A stretch of DNA of 64,000 nt from Lysobacterales bacterium (GTDB taxonomy: Bacteria; Pseudomonadota; Gammaproteobacteria; Xanthomonadales; SZUA-5). The position numbers and the translations under genes are program-made. Below, piece after piece: positions 19,759 to 28,362 of the stretch (within the stretch, counting starts at the first letter, position 1; each line of letters starts with the position of its first letter). A model generated the notes under the pieces. It ran no database searches, had not been told where the DNA came from, and saw only the letters and a program-made list of their open reading frames with translations. The DNA is taken from NCBI GenBank assembly GCA_022844165.1, contig JALHMH010000002.1, positions 218,910 through 282,909 on the forward strand. The letters run 5' to 3'.

Positions 19759-20700
19759 TCAGACCGCCCGTGCCATACCCAGCAGACGTTGTGGAAGCAG
19801 GCGGATACGTTGCAGAAGGTTGCCGGCCAACCAGGACGGAATCTGCGCGTCTGTTCGCGGCGCCACGAAGTAACGTCTTGCGGCTGCCGGGTTCTGTTTA
19901 AGCTGCCAATAGCGACCCACTGCGGCATCGACGCTCAGACGACAAGAGCCCATGCGCAGTGGTTTGAGCAACAACCGAAAGACCTGGCCTTCGTTGATCA
20001 GGTCGATTGCGACCTGCGCGTTGGCGCGATCGGTGACGACCACGGTGGCGATATGCGGATGGTATTGCTTGAGCGATTTAATCAGCGCCGTAAAATCGCC
20101 GTGTTGTCCGGCAGTTTCGGAAATGACGACACCGGTCTCGTGCTGCTCCAGAACCGTCAGCGCACGATCGGGTGAAGTCACGAAGCGTACCTGATAATGC
20201 GGTTGCAGGATCTCACGCATGCGTTGCTGCGTATCAGGATCGTCCTCGATGACCAACACACCGACTTGCTTGCGGGCCGTCTCGCGATCGAATTCGTCGA
20301 CGACCTTGTCCTGCAGCACCGGCGCGTCGCGTGCGATTCGTGCTGCCAACTGCACGGTCTCGCGAAGCTCCGTGTTGTCCCACGGTTTGCTGATATAGCG
20401 GAAGACCTCGCCATCGTTGACCGAGCCGAGCACCGCATTCAGATCGGCGTAGCCGGTCAGGAGGATGCGCATTGCTCGCGGATGTGCGATTTTGATTTCG
20501 CGCAGCACCTCGATACCCTGCATCTTGGGCATGCGTTGATCACAGACGACGACATCAACATCCGATTGCGATGCCCACGCGATCGCTTCCGCCGGATCGG
20601 TCGTGGTATGCACGTTCATATCGCGAAACAAGGCCTTCAAAGCCCGCAGGATGCGCGCCTCGTCGTCGATACAAAGTACTCGAATCTGCGATGTCGACAT
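19759..20700 (-). CDS. Response regulator with two receiver domains, second with Asp-to-Glu change
   Basis: 313 residues. The first receiver (about 6-125) has the acidic pocket CIDDE, phospho-acceptor Asp54 in VVCDQRMP, LLTGYAD and SKPWDN, as in canonical receivers. The second (about 146-255) keeps VIEDDPD, a Thr in VVVTDRA and a Lys in LLLKP, but the acceptor position reads VVISETAG, placing Glu195 where Asp is expected. There is no recognisable output domain, only a ~55-residue basic tail. Starts 6 bp after the histidine kinase gene, so the two form an operon. Confidence 0.9.
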   Translation of the reverse strand: MSTSQIRVLCIDDEARILRALKALFRDMNVHTTTDPAEAIAWASQSDVDVVVCDQRMPKMQGIEVLREIKIAHPRAMRILLTGYADLNAVLGSVNDGEVFRYISKPWDNTELRETVQLAARIARDAPVLQDKVVDEFDRETARKQVGVLVIEDDPDTQQRMREILQPHYQVRFVTSPDRALTVLEQHETGVVISETAGQHGDFTALIKSLKQYHPHIATVVVTDRANAQVAIDLINEGQVFRLLLKPLRMGSCRLSVDAAVGRYWQLKQNPAAARRYFVAPRTDAQIPSWLAGNLLQRIRLLPQRLLGMARAV

Positions 20701-20706
20701 GATTTC

Positions 20707-21672
20707 CTACGCCGGCTGCCGAAGCAACGCGTGGTCTAATGGGAAACTAACCGTAAACGTGCTGCCTTTCTTAGGTGCAGTTCGCACCTTGATGCTGCCG
20801 CCGTGGGTCTGCACGATCTTGTGGACAATCGACAGACCCAACCCGGTGCCTTCGCCAACTGGCTTGGTCGTAAAGAACGGATCGAAAATCCTCGGAAGGA
20901 CATCGTCGGGGATTCCCGCCCCGGTATCTGTGATCTCCACCTCAACCATGTCCCCGGAACGCCGTGATGCCACCAATAAAGTCCCTTCATCACCCATCGC
21001 TTGCGACGCATTGGTAATCAAGTTGAGTAGAACCTGATTGACTTGAGATGCCACGCCGCGAATCTTCGGAATCACGCCGAGATCGCGTTTAACTTCGATC
21101 CGATCGCGCAATTGATGGGCTGCAATCATCAATGCACTTTCGACGCTTTCGTTCAGGTCGAACAAATCCATGCCGTCCCGATCGACACGCGCAAAGCCCT
21201 TTAAATTGCGCACCAGATTGGCGATCTGCGTCAGGCCATCGGCCGAGTCGGTGAGCAGTTCGCTCGCGTCGGACAGGCGCGAATCGCCGGCAAGTGTGTC
21301 CCGGACTTTAGTCAAAGCGCGCCGCAGGGGTTCCACGGTTTGCGGCCTGGTCAAATCCGCCGACAGCATCATGTCGAAGCCCTGCAAGCACTTTTCCACC
21401 AACGTGCGGTACTCGCCAACGAGGTCTCGCACGACTTCGACATTGCTTTTGACAAAGCCGATGGGCGTATTCATTTCATGTGCGACGCCAGCAATCATCT
21501 GGCCCAGTGACGCGAGTTTGGTCGTATGGATGACTTGCGATTGTGTGGCTTGAACCTTCTCTAACTCGGCGCTGATCTCTGCAGCCCGCGCGCGCATCCT
21601 GCCCAACTGCCAATGCGCGTAACCGGCATACGCCGCGAGGACCAGAGCAATCACGATGAGCAGTTCGAACAT
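20707..21672 (-). CDS. Sensor histidine kinase
   Basis: 321 residues. One N-terminal membrane segment (2-18), a short coiled coil (about 25-50), H-box GVAHEMNTPIG with His65, N-box NLITNASQAM, G1 DTGAGIP and G2 GTGLGLSIV. Members with this H-box form the HisKA family that often pair with receiver proteins lacking DNA-binding domains. ATG 21672 has GGGGA just upstream; an ATG at 21699 has none. Very small periplasmic part, so it probably senses a cytoplasmic or membrane cue. Operon with the dual-receiver regulator. Confidence 0.92.
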   Translation of the reverse strand: MFELLIVIALVLAAYAGYAHWQLGRMRARAAEISAELEKVQATQSQVIHTTKLASLGQMIAGVAHEMNTPIGFVKSNVEVVRDLVGEYRTLVEKCLQGFDMMLSADLTRPQTVEPLRRALTKVRDTLAGDSRLSDASELLTDSADGLTQIANLVRNLKGFARVDRDGMDLFDLNESVESALMIAAHQLRDRIEVKRDLGVIPKIRGVASQVNQVLLNLITNASQAMGDEGTLLVASRRSGDMVEVEITDTGAGIPDDVLPRIFDPFFTTKPVGEGTGLGLSIVHKIVQTHGGSIKVRTAPKKGSTFTVSFPLDHALLRQPA

Positions 21673-21835
21673 TCGATCCCCAATGATCCATGCTGACATT
21701 CGTCAGCAAGGGCCGCACAGCGTCGCAGAATGACCCAAAAAGCACAACCCGCTATCGACCCACTGGTCTGGCCAAACAGGCGAACGGTCGATTTCATGAC
21801 CCGCACCGCTCATACCACAGGCAAATCGTTAATTC

Positions 21836-21868
21836 AGCATCGCCATCCTGCGGCACATCGGCGATGCT
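21836..21868. other. Inverted repeat in the kinase/transporter divergent region
   Basis: Perfect 9-bp arms AGCATCGCC and GGCGATGCT separated by 15 bases. Located in the 316-bp region between the divergent kinase and DASS transporter genes, about 40 bp before a short leader reading frame. Could be an operator or a hairpin in the transporter leader; nothing else distinguishes it. The rest of this gap shows no other recognised signal apart from the leader frame. Confidence 0.4.
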
Positions 21869-21906
21869 AAGGTGCGATGGGGCACACACTTGAAGGGAGC
21901 TAACGA

Positions 21907-21996
21907 ATGCAAAAGGTGAATTCGTGCAACAAAGCGCCCATTTCTCGCATCGGCGTGGCGCCGTCGCCGCCATCGGGTGAGTGCACCGATGAGTAG
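21907..21996 (+). CDS. Possible 29-residue leader peptide upstream of the DASS transporter
   Basis: A short frame with a strong ribosome-binding site (GAAGGGAG, seven bases before ATG) encodes MQKVNSCNKAPISRIG... and ends with TAG at 21994, eight bases beyond the A of the transporter start (ATG 21989). The overlap means ribosomes finishing the leader would be positioned on the transporter start, the usual geometry of translational coupling. No similarity recognised, and it could be chance. Supported only by the Shine-Dalgarno strength and the overlap. Confidence 0.35.
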   Translation: MQKVNSCNKAPISRIGVAPSPPSGECTDE

Positions 21997-23374
21997 CGCT
22001 GGTCCTCGTTGGGCTCTGATTGCTGGCCCGCTCGCGGCCATTTGTGTGGGTCTGGTGGCGCATGCCAACGGCATGACGGCAGCATTTTCGTTGACCGCGG
22101 CGCTGACCGCCTGGATCGCATTCTGGTGGGTACTAGAGCCGATACCTGCTCCATATACCGCGCTGCTACCGCTGGCGCTATTGCCTATGTTCGGCATCCT
22201 TGATGCGAAGGGGGTGGCGGAGGCATATGGCAATGAGGTGATCTTGCTGCTCGCAGGCGGCTTCATGCTTTCGGCGGCTGTCGAAAACACAGGTGCCCAT
22301 CGGCGCCTTGCGTTCTGGATGTTGCGCATCACCGGCGGCAGCAGTGGTCGGCGTGTGCTTTGGGGCTTCGTATTGGCCTCTGGATTGCTCAGCATGTGGA
22401 TCTCGAACGCCGCTACCACGTTGCTGCTGATTCCGGTTGCGCTGGCTGTGGTCGAACGTTATCCAGATCCGCGCCTGTCCGCGCCGCTTTTGCTCGGCAT
22501 CGCTTATGCCGCCAGCTTCGGTGGACTCGGCACGCCGATCGGTACGCCGCCAAATCTCATCTTTCGCCAGCAATACGAACAAACCACCGGCGTTGAGATT
22601 GGCTTTGTGGACTGGTTCGTCTGGGGGCTGCCGATCGTCGCGATCACTCTGCCGCTGATGGCGCTTTGGCTGGGGCGTTCGCTAAAGAACACGCCGCCTG
22701 CGGAACTGCCGACCTTGGGCCCCATCAGTGTGGCCGAACGTCGCGTGTTGTTGATCTTCGGGATCGTCGCATGCCTTTGGGTATTTCGAACCGATCCGTG
22801 GGGCGGCTGGCGGGCATGGTTCGACCTTCCCAAGGCATCGGATGCCAGCGTCGCGCTGCTCGGAGCGCTGGCGATGGGGCTGGTGCCCGACGGCAAAGGC
22901 GGCAAACTTCTGGACTGGGGCAGCGCCGAACGCATCCCCTGGGGCACACTGATCCTGTTTGGCGGCGGTATTGCGCTGGCGAGTGCGTTTGGCACGAGCG
23001 GTTTGTCGGATTACATCGCCACACATCTGACCTTGCTCAAAGATCTTCCGCTGCCGCTTATGCTATTCGGACTGTGTCTCGGTGTAACGTTGCTCAGCGA
23101 AATCGCCAGTAACACGGCGACAGCAGCATTGTTGATGCCGCTACTTGCTGCGGCGGCCGCGGCCGCAAATGTGGATCCTCTGGTGTTCATGCTTCCGGCT
23201 GCGCTCGCCGCCAGCCTGGGTTTTATGCTTCCGGTGGCTACGGCACCCAACGCCATCGCCTACGCGACCGGCCACGTCGACAATCGGCGCATGCTGCGCG
23301 AGGGTTGGCTGTTGGACATCCTTGGTGTCGCCGCCGTTTCCGCCGTGGTGTACACCGTTTTCGCGTGGAGGTAA
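21989..23374 (+). CDS. DASS/SLC13 family anion (dicarboxylate or sulfate type) transporter
   Basis: 461 residues, about 11-12 membrane segments. The two family hairpin motifs are visible: ISNAATTLLLIP in the first half and SNTATAALLMP in the second, which form the sodium and substrate sites in the divalent anion:sodium symporters. The specific substrate cannot be told from sequence. The ATG at 21989 has GGGTGA upstream; a GTG at 21977 is an alternative. dnaB follows 61 bp downstream on the same strand but is functionally unrelated. Confidence 0.9.
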   Translation: MSSAGPRWALIAGPLAAICVGLVAHANGMTAAFSLTAALTAWIAFWWVLEPIPAPYTALLPLALLPMFGILDAKGVAEAYGNEVILLLAGGFMLSAAVENTGAHRRLAFWMLRITGGSSGRRVLWGFVLASGLLSMWISNAATTLLLIPVALAVVERYPDPRLSAPLLLGIAYAASFGGLGTPIGTPPNLIFRQQYEQTTGVEIGFVDWFVWGLPIVAITLPLMALWLGRSLKNTPPAELPTLGPISVAERRVLLIFGIVACLWVFRTDPWGGWRAWFDLPKASDASVALLGALAMGLVPDGKGGKLLDWGSAERIPWGTLILFGGGIALASAFGTSGLSDYIATHLTLLKDLPLPLMLFGLCLGVTLLSEIASNTATAALLMPLLAAAAAAANVDPLVFMLPAALAASLGFMLPVATAPNAIAYATGHVDNRRMLREGWLLDILGVAAVSAVVYTVFAWR

Positions 23375-23435
23375 CCGGCGAGGCTTTACCGGCATTGAGA
23401 CCAATACTCGCTGCGCGATCAGGCAGAATTGGGCT

Positions 23436-25211
23436 ATGAACGACCGCTCCCGATTTGCTGGCGCCAGAACGCCGCCTTACAGCCTTGATGCCGAGCAGGC
23501 TGTGCTCGGTGCCTTGATGTTGTCCGACGAGGCCTATTTCAAAATCTCCGACAAGGTATCCAGCGAGGATTTCTATCGGCAGGACCACCGCACGATTTTT
23601 CAGGCGATTTCGGCGCTGAAGGAGAAAGGCCAACCCTGCGATGCGGTGACGCTCGGCGAGTGGCTGGAACGCAACGAACTGGCCGAGAGCGCCGGTGGCA
23701 TCGCCTACGTCATCGAACTGGCGAACAACACGCCGGGTAGCGCAAACATCGTTGCGTACGCGGAGATCGTGCGCGAGAAGGCGATCATGCGCCAGCTGAT
23801 GGAGGCCGGCACCGAGATCGTTGACGGTGTGCTGGCGCCAGAAGGCCGCGGCAGCGAGGAGTTGCTGCAATCGGCCGAAAAGCTGGTGTTCGATATCGGT
23901 GAGCGCGGCAAGCGTGGACGGGGTACGTTTGTGCCAGTTTCCGAGGCGCTCAAAGAGGCGTATCGCACCATCGAGCATCGATATTCGAACAAAGGCACGT
24001 TGAGCGGTCTGGATACCGGTTTTGTCGACCTCAATCAGATGACCAACGGCCTGCAGCCAGGTGATCTGGTGATCGTTGCGGCACGTCCTTCGATGGGCAA
24101 AACATCGTTCGCGATGAACATTGCCGAACACGCAGCCATTCAAAGCGGCCAGCCGGTGGCCATCTTCAGTATGGAAATGCCAACCGCGCAGCTCGCGCTG
24201 CGCATGATTTCGTCATTGGGCCGCATCGATCAGCGGCGGTTGCGCAATGGCGATCTGGCCGACGAAGACTGGCCTCGCGTGACCAGTGCCATTACGCTTT
24301 TGACCGGCGCACGGATTTTCATCGACGATACTGCCGGGCTCTCGCCATCGGAGCTGCGTGCGCGCACGCGGCGGCTGAAACGCGAGCACGGGCTGGGACT
24401 CATCGTCATCGACTACATGCAGCTGATGCAGGTGCCCGGAACACGCGAGAATCGCGCCACAGAGATCAGCGAAATCTCGCGTAATCTGAAAGCGATTGCC
24501 AAAGAGATGAACGTGCCGGTGATTGCTTTGAGTCAGCTGAACCGCTCGCTGGAACAACGAAACGACAAACGCCCGATCATGGCCGATCTGCGCGAGTGCG
24601 TGACCGGCGATACGCTTGTGGTGCTGAGCGACGGCCGGCGCATTCCGGTCGCCTCGTTGGTTGGCAAGAAACCGCGGGTCATGTGCATCGACGCCGAGCG
24701 CACCATCGGCAGCGCGCGCGCCGAGGAGGTATACGCCGTCGGCAAACAGCCCACGCTCGTGATTGCAACCGACGCTGGCGTCACCTTGCGCGCCAGCGCA
24801 GGTCATCGCGTACTGACCGCAGAGGGCTGGAGCACCGCAGGCGAGTTGCAGATTGGCAATCGCCTGGCGTTCTGCCGGCAGTCGTTGCACGCTTGGAATT
24901 GCGAATTCGCGCACATCACCGGCATCGCCAAAGGCGGTGTCGAAACGGTGTACGACTTGAGTGTACCTGGGCCGGAGAACTGGCTGGCCGATGGCATCGT
25001 GTGCCACAACTCCGGTGCGATCGAGCAAGACGCCGATCTGATCTGTTTCATTTATCGCGACGAGTACTACCATCAGGACTCGGCAAAAAAAGGTATCGCC
25101 GAAATCATCATCGCCAAGCACCGAAATGGGCCGACGGGCAGTCTGGATCTTTGGTTCCGCGGCCAGTTCACGCGTTTCGATTCGATTGCGCGCGAAAGCG
25201 CGTTCGACTGA
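23436..25211 (+). CDS. dnaB: Replicative DNA helicase DnaB, containing an intein
   Basis: 591-residue precursor; removal of the 138-residue insert leaves 453 residues, near the ~470 of E. coli DnaB. The extein has the N-terminal domain (SLDAEQAVLGALML), Walker A ARPSMGKTS (Lys222), Walker B region LIVIDYMQLM and SQLNRSLEQR. The insert lies between DLRE (ends at residue 387) and SGAIEQDADLI (from 526), which join to give the conserved helicase segment DLRESGAIEQDAD. The start is ATG 23436, from homology. The reading frame is also open upstream into the transporter gene but that is not coding. Essential replication protein; splicing should be required for activity. Confidence 0.97.
   Translation: MNDRSRFAGARTPPYSLDAEQAVLGALMLSDEAYFKISDKVSSEDFYRQDHRTIFQAISALKEKGQPCDAVTLGEWLERNELAESAGGIAYVIELANNTPGSANIVAYAEIVREKAIMRQLMEAGTEIVDGVLAPEGRGSEELLQSAEKLVFDIGERGKRGRGTFVPVSEALKEAYRTIEHRYSNKGTLSGLDTGFVDLNQMTNGLQPGDLVIVAARPSMGKTSFAMNIAEHAAIQSGQPVAIFSMEMPTAQLALRMISSLGRIDQRRLRNGDLADEDWPRVTSAITLLTGARIFIDDTAGLSPSELRARTRRLKREHGLGLIVIDYMQLMQVPGTRENRATEISEISRNLKAIAKEMNVPVIALSQLNRSLEQRNDKRPIMADLRECVTGDTLVVLSDGRRIPVASLVGKKPRVMCIDAERTIGSARAEEVYAVGKQPTLVIATDAGVTLRASAGHRVLTAEGWSTAGELQIGNRLAFCRQSLHAWNCEFAHITGIAKGGVETVYDLSVPGPENWLADGIVCHNSGAIEQDADLICFIYRDEYYHQDSAKKGIAEIIIAKHRNGPTGSLDLWFRGQFTRFDSIARESAFD
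24597..25010 (+). other. Mini-intein (138 aa) in DnaB
   Basis: Begins with Cys1 in block A (CVTGDTLVVLSDG) and ends with block G VCHN, keeping the penultimate His and terminal Asn, followed by Ser as +1 extein residue. Block B is present as ASAGHRVLTAEGW, with Ser rather than the usual Thr in the TxxH position; block F is VYDLSVPGPENWLADGI. The length leaves no room for a LAGLIDADG or HNH endonuclease, so it is a splicing-only mini-intein. All nucleophile positions for standard class 1 splicing are present. GC content and codon use look like the host gene, suggesting long residence. Confidence 0.95.
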
Positions 25212-25220
25212 CCGGCCTCC

Positions 25221-27266
25221 ATGCCGCTGCGCATGAAACTGCTGTTGATCGCCTTGGTAGCGGCAGTGTTTCCGCTCGCCGGGTGGCGCTTCGTCGTACA
25301 GATGGAAGCCACTCTTCGCCAGAGCCTGGAACAATCGCTGCTGGCGAGTGCCCGCACGCTGGCGAGTGCGATGCCAGCGATCGATCCACAGCTGCACTCG
25401 GCGTTGGCGACACCGGCACTGCATGCACGGCCGATGAGCGTTGATGTAGCGGTTGACGGATTTGGTGATGACTGGGGCGCCTGGCATCGATCGCCGGAAT
25501 GGCTCGCTACGCGGCGGGATGGCTTGCCGGCACGAATCATGGTCGGTATCGGCCCAAGCGCCGTAAACTTGTGGCTCGACATCGACGACGCCACGCCCGT
25601 GCATGCCGGCGCAGACGGCTCTTTCAGTGACGGCGCCGATCGTATCCACATCAAGGTGCGTGACCGTTTCGGGTTGCGCCAATGGCTGCTGCCGCGCAGT
25701 GCAGGAGGCGATCTGAGCGCCGAGCCGATGCCCGGCGATGATGGACGTCAGCCCAGCTTTGCGTTACCCGCTGCAATGCGCGAAAGCGCCAGGGGTTATA
25801 CGGTCGAGTTGCGCCTGCCAATTGCCGATCCTGGCCTGACGATTGCAATTGATGCGATCGACATGCCCCATCGAGGCGCCGATCTGCCGCGCGCGTGGGC
25901 CAGTACGACCAGCGATGGCAGCTTCCGTGCGCTCGCGACTTTATGGCAAGAGACGCCGTTGATTCGCAGCCTGATTCCCACCGGAACGCGCCTGCGTGTG
26001 ATCGACCGGGCTGGCTATGCGCTGGCGCGCTCGGGCAGCCTGCGTCCCGGTAGCGATACGTCCGACGATAGCGATCAGAGCGTCCTGCGCTGGCTGCGTG
26101 CGGTGATTTACCGACGCCTGATGGCGCCCACTTTGGCCGAACCCGGTGGTTACGGCTTCAACGAGCTGCAACTGAGGGCGCCGCAAATTGATGCCGCGCT
26201 GACCGGCACGCCGAGCATCGTCTGGCGACCTGCCGCCAGCGAAGCCAGCGTCATTCTCGCCGCTGCCGCGCCGATTTTGCTCGACGGCGATGTCGTGGGT
26301 ACTGTGTTGTTGGAGCAGACCTCCGACGCGCTGCTGCTTTGGACCAATCGTGCCCTTGGCAGTTTGCTGTTGGGTGGCTTGTTGACGATGATTTTTGCCG
26401 CCGCGATCTTGTTCGGCTACGCCGGATATCTGTCGTTCCGAATTCGCAAGTTGCGCAATGCGACCGAAGCCGCGCTCAGTGCCGAAGGTCGCCTCGTCGG
26501 TAACTTCCCGCGTTCCAGTTCGGTCGACGAAATCGGTGATCTATCGCGCAGCTTCGCCAAACTGCTGGATCAGGTAGGCACTTACACCGATTACTTGCGC
26601 ACGCTCGGCAGCAAACTCTCGCACGAGCTGGCGACTCCGCTGGCGGTGGTCAAGTCTTCACTGGAGAACCTCGAACAGGAGCAACTGCCCGAGTCTGCGC
26701 GCGTGTACGCCGAGCGCGCGCGCTCCGGCGCCGAGCGGCTCGGTGTGTTATTGCGCAATCTGAGCCAGGCTTCGCGCATCGAAAGCGCCATCGCCACGGC
26801 CGAGGCCGAGGACTTTGATTTGCGTCAGGCGGTGATCGGCGCCGCCGCTGGTTATCGCGATCTGGCCAGCGATCGGCGCTTGGATCTGGATATCCCCGAA
26901 TCCCCGGTTCGCCTGTTCGGCGCACCTGAGCTGATCCATCAGGCCCTCGACAAGCTGGTCGACAATGCGCTTGGATTCACGCCGCCCGGTGGTTGGATCA
27001 AACTCTCGCTTGCCGTCACGCCCAATGCGATCGAATTGGCAGTGTCGAATAACGGACCGCCGTTGCCATCACGTCTGCAAGACAAGCTATTCGACTCGTT
27101 GATTTCGGTGCGCGATGGGCGTGTCTCTACCTCGCCACACCTGGGTCTGGGCCTGTACATCGTGCGCCTCGTGGCCGAGCTTCACCAGGGCGAAGCCGTC
27201 GCCAACAACATTGCCGATGGTGTCGAGTTTCGCATGCTGATGAAAGGCATGCAGCGCGGCCGGTAA
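25221..27266 (+). CDS. Sensor histidine kinase with large periplasmic domain, orphan
   Basis: 681 residues. N-terminal membrane segment (about 5-22), a periplasmic domain of about 350 residues, second membrane segment (about 375-400), HAMP-like linker, H-box SHELATPLAVV (His468), N-box DNALGFTPPGG, a G1 box altered to SNNGPPLP and G2 LGLGLYIV. The opening RMKLLLIALVAAVFPLAGWRF and overall plan resemble the kinase of the proteobacterial dedicated sortase system, but no sortase or response regulator is nearby, so that assignment is tentative. Starts 9 bp after dnaB. Confidence 0.88.
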   Translation: MPLRMKLLLIALVAAVFPLAGWRFVVQMEATLRQSLEQSLLASARTLASAMPAIDPQLHSALATPALHARPMSVDVAVDGFGDDWGAWHRSPEWLATRRDGLPARIMVGIGPSAVNLWLDIDDATPVHAGADGSFSDGADRIHIKVRDRFGLRQWLLPRSAGGDLSAEPMPGDDGRQPSFALPAAMRESARGYTVELRLPIADPGLTIAIDAIDMPHRGADLPRAWASTTSDGSFRALATLWQETPLIRSLIPTGTRLRVIDRAGYALARSGSLRPGSDTSDDSDQSVLRWLRAVIYRRLMAPTLAEPGGYGFNELQLRAPQIDAALTGTPSIVWRPAASEASVILAAAAPILLDGDVVGTVLLEQTSDALLLWTNRALGSLLLGGLLTMIFAAAILFGYAGYLSFRIRKLRNATEAALSAEGRLVGNFPRSSSVDEIGDLSRSFAKLLDQVGTYTDYLRTLGSKLSHELATPLAVVKSSLENLEQEQLPESARVYAERARSGAERLGVLLRNLSQASRIESAIATAEAEDFDLRQAVIGAAAGYRDLASDRRLDLDIPESPVRLFGAPELIHQALDKLVDNALGFTPPGGWIKLSLAVTPNAIELAVSNNGPPLPSRLQDKLFDSLISVRDGRVSTSPHLGLGLYIVRLVAELHQGEAVANNIADGVEFRMLMKGMQRGR

Positions 27267-27512
27267 TTCCGGAACCGACCATTCGACATCATACGAGAGC
27301 TTTGACAGATAGCCTCAGATGGCGTTGGCTCGAGAATTGCCATTCGTCGCGCTCGGGGGAGAGCACAACCACTCGAAGGGTCAGGCGGCGCTCGGCCAAA
27401 CATCAGCAACCTTGCGTGCGAGCTCATCCCGAGCATGATCGCACTCCGATCAGGGCACTCGCGAAATGCAGGACGCGCTATCGTAGGCCGTCGCATCGCT
27501 TCGGCCAGGACC

Positions 27513-28331
27513 ATGACCGACAACACCGCTAGCCGTCCGCACGTCGTTGAGTTCCGCAACGTCAGCAAAACTTACGGCGAAGGCACACGCGCCTACACGG
27601 CCATCAAGAACGTGAATTTTGTGGTCGAGGACCGACCGGATCACGGCGAATTCGTCGCCATTCTGGGTCCGTCTGGTTGCGGCAAATCGACGGTTTTTCG
27701 CCTGATTGCCGGCCTGTCGCCCCAGCATCCGCCTAGTACCGGTCAGGTATTGGTATTCGGCAAACCGGTGAACGGTGCTGGTGCGGATCGCGGCATGGTG
27801 TTCCAGGATTACACCAGCTTCGACCACCTGCGCGTGATCGACAACATCGCCTTCGGATTGGAATGCCGGGGGGTGCCATTGACGGAGCGTCGCGATCAAG
27901 CGCGCTTGTGGATCGAGAAGATGGGGCTGAACCCCGCGACCGATGCGATGAAATTCCCGCACGAGTTGTCCGGCGGTATGCGTCAGCGTGTGGCCATCGC
28001 ACGCACGCTGATCCTGCATCCGCGCATCATATTGATGGATGAACCCTTCGGTGCGCTCGATCCCGGCACGCGTTATGCGATGCAGGATTTGCTGGTGAAA
28101 CTCTGGCGCGAACAACAAGCCACCGTGTTTTTCATCACCCACTCGATCGAAGAGGCGGTGTATCTGGGCGATCGCGTATTGATCATGTCGCGCGCGCCGG
28201 GCACCATTCTCCATGAGCTGCGGATGGAACACTCGACGCGTCCCGCCCGCGATGTGCAGCGCGAGCCGGCGTTTCTGGAGGCCGTGTTCAAGGTGCGCGA
28301 CATCATCGAGCAGCTGGAGAAACCCGCATAA
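27513..28331 (+). CDS. ABC transporter ATP-binding protein (nitrate/taurine/sulfonate type)
   Basis: 272 residues from ATG 27513. Walker A GPSGCGKST, signature LSGGMRQRVAIARTL, Walker B IILMDEPFGALD, H-loop FFITHSIEEAV. The GMVFQDYTSFDHLRVIDNI segment and overall length match the SsuB/TauB/NrtD group. No permease or binding protein is adjacent on either side, so it is an orphan subunit here; partners may be encoded elsewhere. AGGA lies close (3 bases) before the ATG. Preceded by a 246-bp gap in which no clear promoter was found. Confidence 0.88.
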   Translation: MTDNTASRPHVVEFRNVSKTYGEGTRAYTAIKNVNFVVEDRPDHGEFVAILGPSGCGKSTVFRLIAGLSPQHPPSTGQVLVFGKPVNGAGADRGMVFQDYTSFDHLRVIDNIAFGLECRGVPLTERRDQARLWIEKMGLNPATDAMKFPHELSGGMRQRVAIARTLILHPRIILMDEPFGALDPGTRYAMQDLLVKLWREQQATVFFITHSIEEAVYLGDRVLIMSRAPGTILHELRMEHSTRPARDVQREPAFLEAVFKVRDIIEQLEKPA

Positions 28332-28362
28332 GGACAAAGCCGACAAGACACCTCAGAGCCAT

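Noticed and set aside
24213..25682. 489-codon minus-strand frame opposite dnaB and the kinase
   Set aside because: Runs antisense across two unrelated genes and the intein, with no ribosome site or recognisable product.
25221..27266. Assignment of the kinase as PdsS of the dedicated sortase system
   Set aside because: Similar architecture but no sortase, sortase target or PdsR-like regulator in the window; left as an orphan sensor kinase.
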